Origin: Patescibacteria group bacterium
Lineage (GTDB): Bacteria; Patescibacteriota; Gracilibacteria; UM-FILTER-43-11
Direction: 5' to 3'
Length of the DNA: 16,480 bases
NCBI GenBank assembly: GCA_029260985.1
Contig: JAJDCE010000063.1
Coordinates: 1 to 16,480, forward strand
The translations under genes and the position numbers were made by a program. Below the pieces are notes generated by a model, which did no database searches, was not told where the DNA came from, and saw only the letters and a list, made by a program, of their open reading frames with translations. Each line of letters opens with the position of its first letter. The first letter of the stretch is position 1. Of this stretch, positions 14,311 through 16,480 are shown one piece after another.

Positions 14311-14601
14311 ATGAAATCAAAAAAACCTGTTTTAAAAATTGTTTTAATCGCCTGGGTCGTCTTTTCGATTCTTTATGTGGGCTATACTCAATATCGATAT
14401 TTGACTAATTTTGTCGCTAGTACAGCTTATCAGCGTGGTCTTTCTGAGGCGGTGGTTCAGGTCGTTCAGCAGGCCCAAAAATGTGAAGCCTTCCAGGTGC
14501 AAATTGATGGACAGGGGGTAAGCCTTATTAATACTAAGTGTTTACAACAACAGCCTGCTGCAGCTGCTCCGGCAACTGATAATTCTTCTGAAGGACAATA
14601 G
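14311..14601 (+). CDS. Small membrane protein with YQRGLSEA motif
   Basis: A 96-aa protein with a basic start, a transmembrane helix at about 8-24, and an external part with AYQRGLSEAVVQVVQQ (39-54) that resembles the GYxxGLxxA motif of the three larger membrane proteins. Cys58 and Cys77 could form a disulphide around a small hairpin (FQVQIDGQGVSLINTKC). The Gln/Ala-rich tail is low complexity. It lacks the beta-rich domain and may be a shortened member of the same family. It is the last gene of the cluster, 24 bases after its neighbour, and ends in TAG. Small size lowers certainty, but the start, spacing and membrane segment all support a real gene. Confidence 0.65.
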   Translation: MKSKKPVLKIVLIAWVVFSILYVGYTQYRYLTNFVASTAYQRGLSEAVVQVVQQAQKCEAFQVQIDGQGVSLINTKCLQQQPAAAAPATDNSSEGQ

Positions 14602-14615
14602 TAAACAATTGAGAT

Positions 14616-14651
14616 AACAATAGAAGCAACAGTAGAAGCAACAATAGAGTT
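14616..14651. repeat. Three 12-nt tandem repeats (AACARTAGAAGC)
   Basis: Copies at 14616-14627, 14628-14639 and 14640-14651; the second differs by one base and the third diverges at its end. They lie just after the last cluster gene, between the inverted arms 14603-14612 and 14660-14669 (AAACAATTGA/TCAATTGTTT). Function unknown; probably slippage DNA. Confidence 0.65.
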
Positions 14652-14682
14652 GATGTGTTTCAATTGTTTTATCAACGTTTTT
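14649..14682 (+). terminator. Possible terminator of the surface-protein cluster
   Basis: GTTGAT (14649-14654) and ATCAAC (14671-14676) form a 6-bp stem followed by GTTTTTC. A second possibility is the longer-range pair AAACAATTGA/TCAATTGTTT (14603-14612, 14660-14669), followed by TT. Both are AT-rich and weak. Position between the cluster and the tuf promoter is what makes a terminator likely here. Confidence 0.35.
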
Positions 14683-14720
14683 CAATTGTATACATTATGG
14701 TTTGGGTGTCTAAAAAAGCT

Positions 14721-14749
14721 TTGACACTTAGTTTTTGAACTGCTAAAAT
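14721..14749 (+). promoter_or_regulatory. Strong tuf promoter
   Basis: A perfect -35 TTGACA (14721-14726), exactly 17 bases, then TAAAAT (14744-14749, 5/6). Transcription would start near 14756, giving a leader of about 78 nt before the tuf ATG. It is the best promoter in the window, as expected for a very highly expressed gene. Confidence 0.8.
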
Positions 14750-14833
14750 CCACCGTGCTTATTTAATTTTCGGACTTCGCTTTTTGAGCGATTCACGGGA
14801 CATAAATAATTTATTATTTTAAATACAATAATT

Positions 14834-16027
14834 ATGGCTGAAGGAACATTTGATCGCAGCAAACCCCATGTAAATGTGGGTACCATTGGTCACGTTGACC
14901 ATGGTAAAACTACCCTAACTGCCGCTATCACTACCGTAGCAGCAAATAAAATGGGAGGTGTTAATAAAGCGGTCGCATTTGATCAGATCGACAATGCACC
15001 CGAAGAAAAAGAGCGTGGTATTACTATCGCTACTTCTCATCAGGAATATGAAACTGAAAAGCGTCACTACGCTCATGTGGATTGTCCTGGACATGCTGAC
15101 TACGTTAAGAACATGATCACTGGCGCTGCCCAGATGGATGGTGCGATTTTGGTGGTTAATGCAGCTGATGGTCCTATGCCACAAACTCGTGAACATATCC
15201 TTCTTGCTCGTCAGGTAGATGTTCCTTATGTGGTTGTCTTCCTTAATAAGGTTGATATGGTTGACGATCCTGAATTGATTGATTTGGTAGAAATGGAAGT
15301 ACGTGAACTACTTAACAAGTATGAGTTCCCTGGTGATGACACTCCAATTATTCGTGGATCTGCTCTTAAAGCTCTTGAAAATCCAAGCGGACCAGATGCT
15401 GAACCTATTGTTGAGCTTCTAAAAACACTTGATGATTATATTCCTGAGCCAGAACGTGCACTTGATAAGCCTTTCCTAATGCCTGTTGAAGATGTTTTCT
15501 CTATCAAAGGTCGTGGTACTGTTGCAACAGGTCGTATTGACCAGGGTATTGTTAAGATCAATGAGGAAGTTGAGATTGTTGGTATCAAAGAAACTCGAAA
15601 AGTTGTTGTTACCGGTGTTGAAATGTTCCGAAAGATTCTTGATCAGGGTCAGGCTGGTGATAATGTTGGTCTTTTGCTTCGAGGAATCGAACGTGAAGAG
15701 ATTGAGCGTGGTCAAGTTTGTGCAAAGCCTGGTTCAATTACACCTCATACTCAGTTTGAATGTAAAGTTTATGTTCTTACTAAAGAAGAAGGTGGACGAC
15801 ACACTCCATTCTTTAAAGGTTACAAACCTCAGTTCTACATCCGAACAACGGATGTTACTGGCGCTGTGACTTTACCAGAAGGAGCTGAAATGGTAATGCC
15901 TGGTGATAATGTGAACCTTAAGGTAGAACTTGGTTCTCCTATTGCTTTGGATGAAGGTACTCGTTTTGCTATTCGTGAAGGAGGCCGAACTGTTGGTGCC
16001 GGAGTTGTTACCAAGGTTATTAAATAG
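14834..16027 (+). CDS. tuf: Translation elongation factor Tu (EF-Tu)
   Basis: A full-length 397-aa EF-Tu, the GTPase that delivers aminoacyl-tRNA to the ribosomal A site. Motifs: GHVDHGKT at 19-26 (P-loop), RGITIATSH at 61-69 (switch I), DCPGH at 83-87 with catalytic His87, NKVD at 138-141, and GSAL at 175-178. Domains II and III are complete (VEDVFSIKGRGTVATGRI; HTPFFKGYKPQFYIRTTDVTG). The ATG at 14834 gives the family's usual MAEG-type N terminus, with AT-rich sequence and no Shine-Dalgarno before it. It normally follows fusA; here it has its own strong promoter and lies after the surface-protein cluster. It ends in TAG, 105 bases before rpsJ, with a hairpin in the gap. Confidence 0.99.
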   Translation: MAEGTFDRSKPHVNVGTIGHVDHGKTTLTAAITTVAANKMGGVNKAVAFDQIDNAPEEKERGITIATSHQEYETEKRHYAHVDCPGHADYVKNMITGAAQMDGAILVVNAADGPMPQTREHILLARQVDVPYVVVFLNKVDMVDDPELIDLVEMEVRELLNKYEFPGDDTPIIRGSALKALENPSGPDAEPIVELLKTLDDYIPEPERALDKPFLMPVEDVFSIKGRGTVATGRIDQGIVKINEEVEIVGIKETRKVVVTGVEMFRKILDQGQAGDNVGLLLRGIEREEIERGQVCAKPGSITPHTQFECKVYVLTKEEGGRHTPFFKGYKPQFYIRTTDVTGAVTLPEGAEMVMPGDNVNLKVELGSPIALDEGTRFAIREGGRTVGAGVVTKVIK

Positions 16028-16035
16028 ATTTTTAG

Positions 16036-16054
16036 CCCCGATGCTACATCGGGG
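16036..16054 (+). terminator. Perfect GC-rich hairpin between tuf and rpsJ
   Basis: CCCCGATG (16036-16043), loop CTA, CATCGGGG (16047-16054): an 8-bp perfect stem 8 bases after the tuf stop. TTGTAAAGTTT follows, so the T-tract is poor. It may partly terminate tuf transcripts or protect their 3' end, lowering transcription into rpsJ. It could also be a dispersed palindromic repeat. Confidence 0.5.
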
Positions 16055-16132
16055 TTGTAAAGTTTATTTAAGACCGCTGACCTGATACCTAATTGGGCTA
16101 AGTCTCTCAAAATTAGAACCGTAACCCCAACT

Positions 16133-16471
16133 ATGATGGCTGAGAAGAAGAAAGCTGCTACTAAGCAGAAAATCCGTATTGCTTTAAAAGCATTTGATCA
16201 CACTGTGATTGATAAAGCGGTTAAAGTGATTATTGATTCAGCTGAACGAAGTGGGGCTATTATTGCTGGGCCGATTCCTCTTCCTACTAAGATTAAAAAG
16301 TTTACGGTTAATAAATCCACTTTTGTGGCTAAAGATTCTCGTGAGCAATTTGAAATGCGTATTCACAAAAGACTGATCGAGCTTCGTGAGACAACCTCAA
16401 CGACTATTGATGCCCTCACTAATCTTACGTTACCGGCTGGCGTCGATATTGAGATTAGGATGTTGAGCTAA
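16133..16471 (+). CDS. rpsJ: 30S ribosomal protein S10
   Basis: A 112-aa S10, complete, with the characteristic QKIRIALKAFDHTVID start, the GPIPLPTKIKKFTVNKS loop, FEMRIHKRLIEL and the C-terminal LPAGVDIEIRM. S10 sits in the 30S head and also acts in transcription as NusE. The first ten residues (MMAEKKKAAT) are a basic extension beyond the core. Two consecutive ATG codons (16133 and 16136) make the start uncertain by one residue; neither has a Shine-Dalgarno. In most bacteria rpsJ opens the S10 operon, so rplC would be expected just beyond the window. The tuf-rpsJ order is the ancestral one. Confidence 0.97.
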   Translation: MMAEKKKAATKQKIRIALKAFDHTVIDKAVKVIIDSAERSGAIIAGPIPLPTKIKKFTVNKSTFVAKDSREQFEMRIHKRLIELRETTSTTIDALTNLTLPAGVDIEIRMLS

Positions 16472-16480
16472 TGTGTAGTA

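Noticed and set aside
5798..14601. Prophage or phage tail locus because of S74 and VGIGT fibre motifs
   Set aside because: No capsid, terminase, portal, tail-tube, lysis or integrase gene is present, and most genes have signal peptides or membrane anchors, which phage fibres lack.
335..16471. Alternative genetic code (UGA read as Gly or Trp)
   Set aside because: All conserved genes read through intact with the standard code; glycine and tryptophan use GGN and TGG and no in-frame TGA occurs.

Overview
The window looks like a chromosomal segment of a low-to-moderate GC bacterium, most likely a Patescibacteria/CPR member of the Peregrinibacteria or Gracilibacteria kind. That placement is an inference. 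It rests on the protein styles (DUF4215 Cys-rich repeats, a dockerin, fibre-like proteins with VGIGT motifs, small membrane proteins carrying a beta-rich domain I associate with CPR genomes), on the interspersed AAGCTATAAG and ATCCGAAAT-type intergenic repeats, and on the lack of Shine-Dalgarno sequences. The standard genetic code reads all genes through. All 14 genes end in TAA (12) or TAG (2), none in TGA.

Layout. (1) 1-801: an intergenic region with a terminator-like hairpin, an interspersed repeat and a strict 9-nt GATT-phased tract, leading into a GxxExxY-family gene. (2) 802-3119, minus strand: a dockerin protein with three DUF4215 repeats, followed by a membrane-anchored cohesin-like protein. 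The two are a plausible ligand/receptor pair at the cell surface. (3) 3348-5435: fusA (EF-G) with its own promoter, divergent from the dockerin gene. (4) 5436-5797: a repeat-filled gap with a perfect 24-nt inverted repeat and nested palindromes. (5) 5798-14601: eight tightly packed plus-strand genes, all encoding exported or membrane-anchored proteins. (6) 14834-16471: tuf (EF-Tu), with a consensus promoter, then rpsJ (S10).

In many bacteria the str/S10 order is fusA-tuf-rpsJ. Here about 9.4 kb carrying the surface-protein cluster separates fusA from tuf-rpsJ, and a divergent surface-protein gene lies upstream of fusA where rpsG would be expected.

The eight-gene cluster has internal logic. 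The first two genes share a C-terminal Cys-rich domain ending in ACCK. Two large fibre-like proteins (593 and 679 aa) share an almost identical N-terminal Cys-rich domain and then diverge: one has a Gly/Tyr-rich YGEG repeat stalk, the other an 11-repeat YadA-like head with a C-terminal S74 intramolecular chaperone. Each fibre gene is followed by one or two single-pass membrane proteins of one paralogous family, marked by a GS(Y/F)xxGYxxxL motif. I read this as a duplicated fibre-plus-membrane-partner module, a candidate surface attachment apparatus. That function is inference; the domain architecture and paralogy are visible in the sequence.
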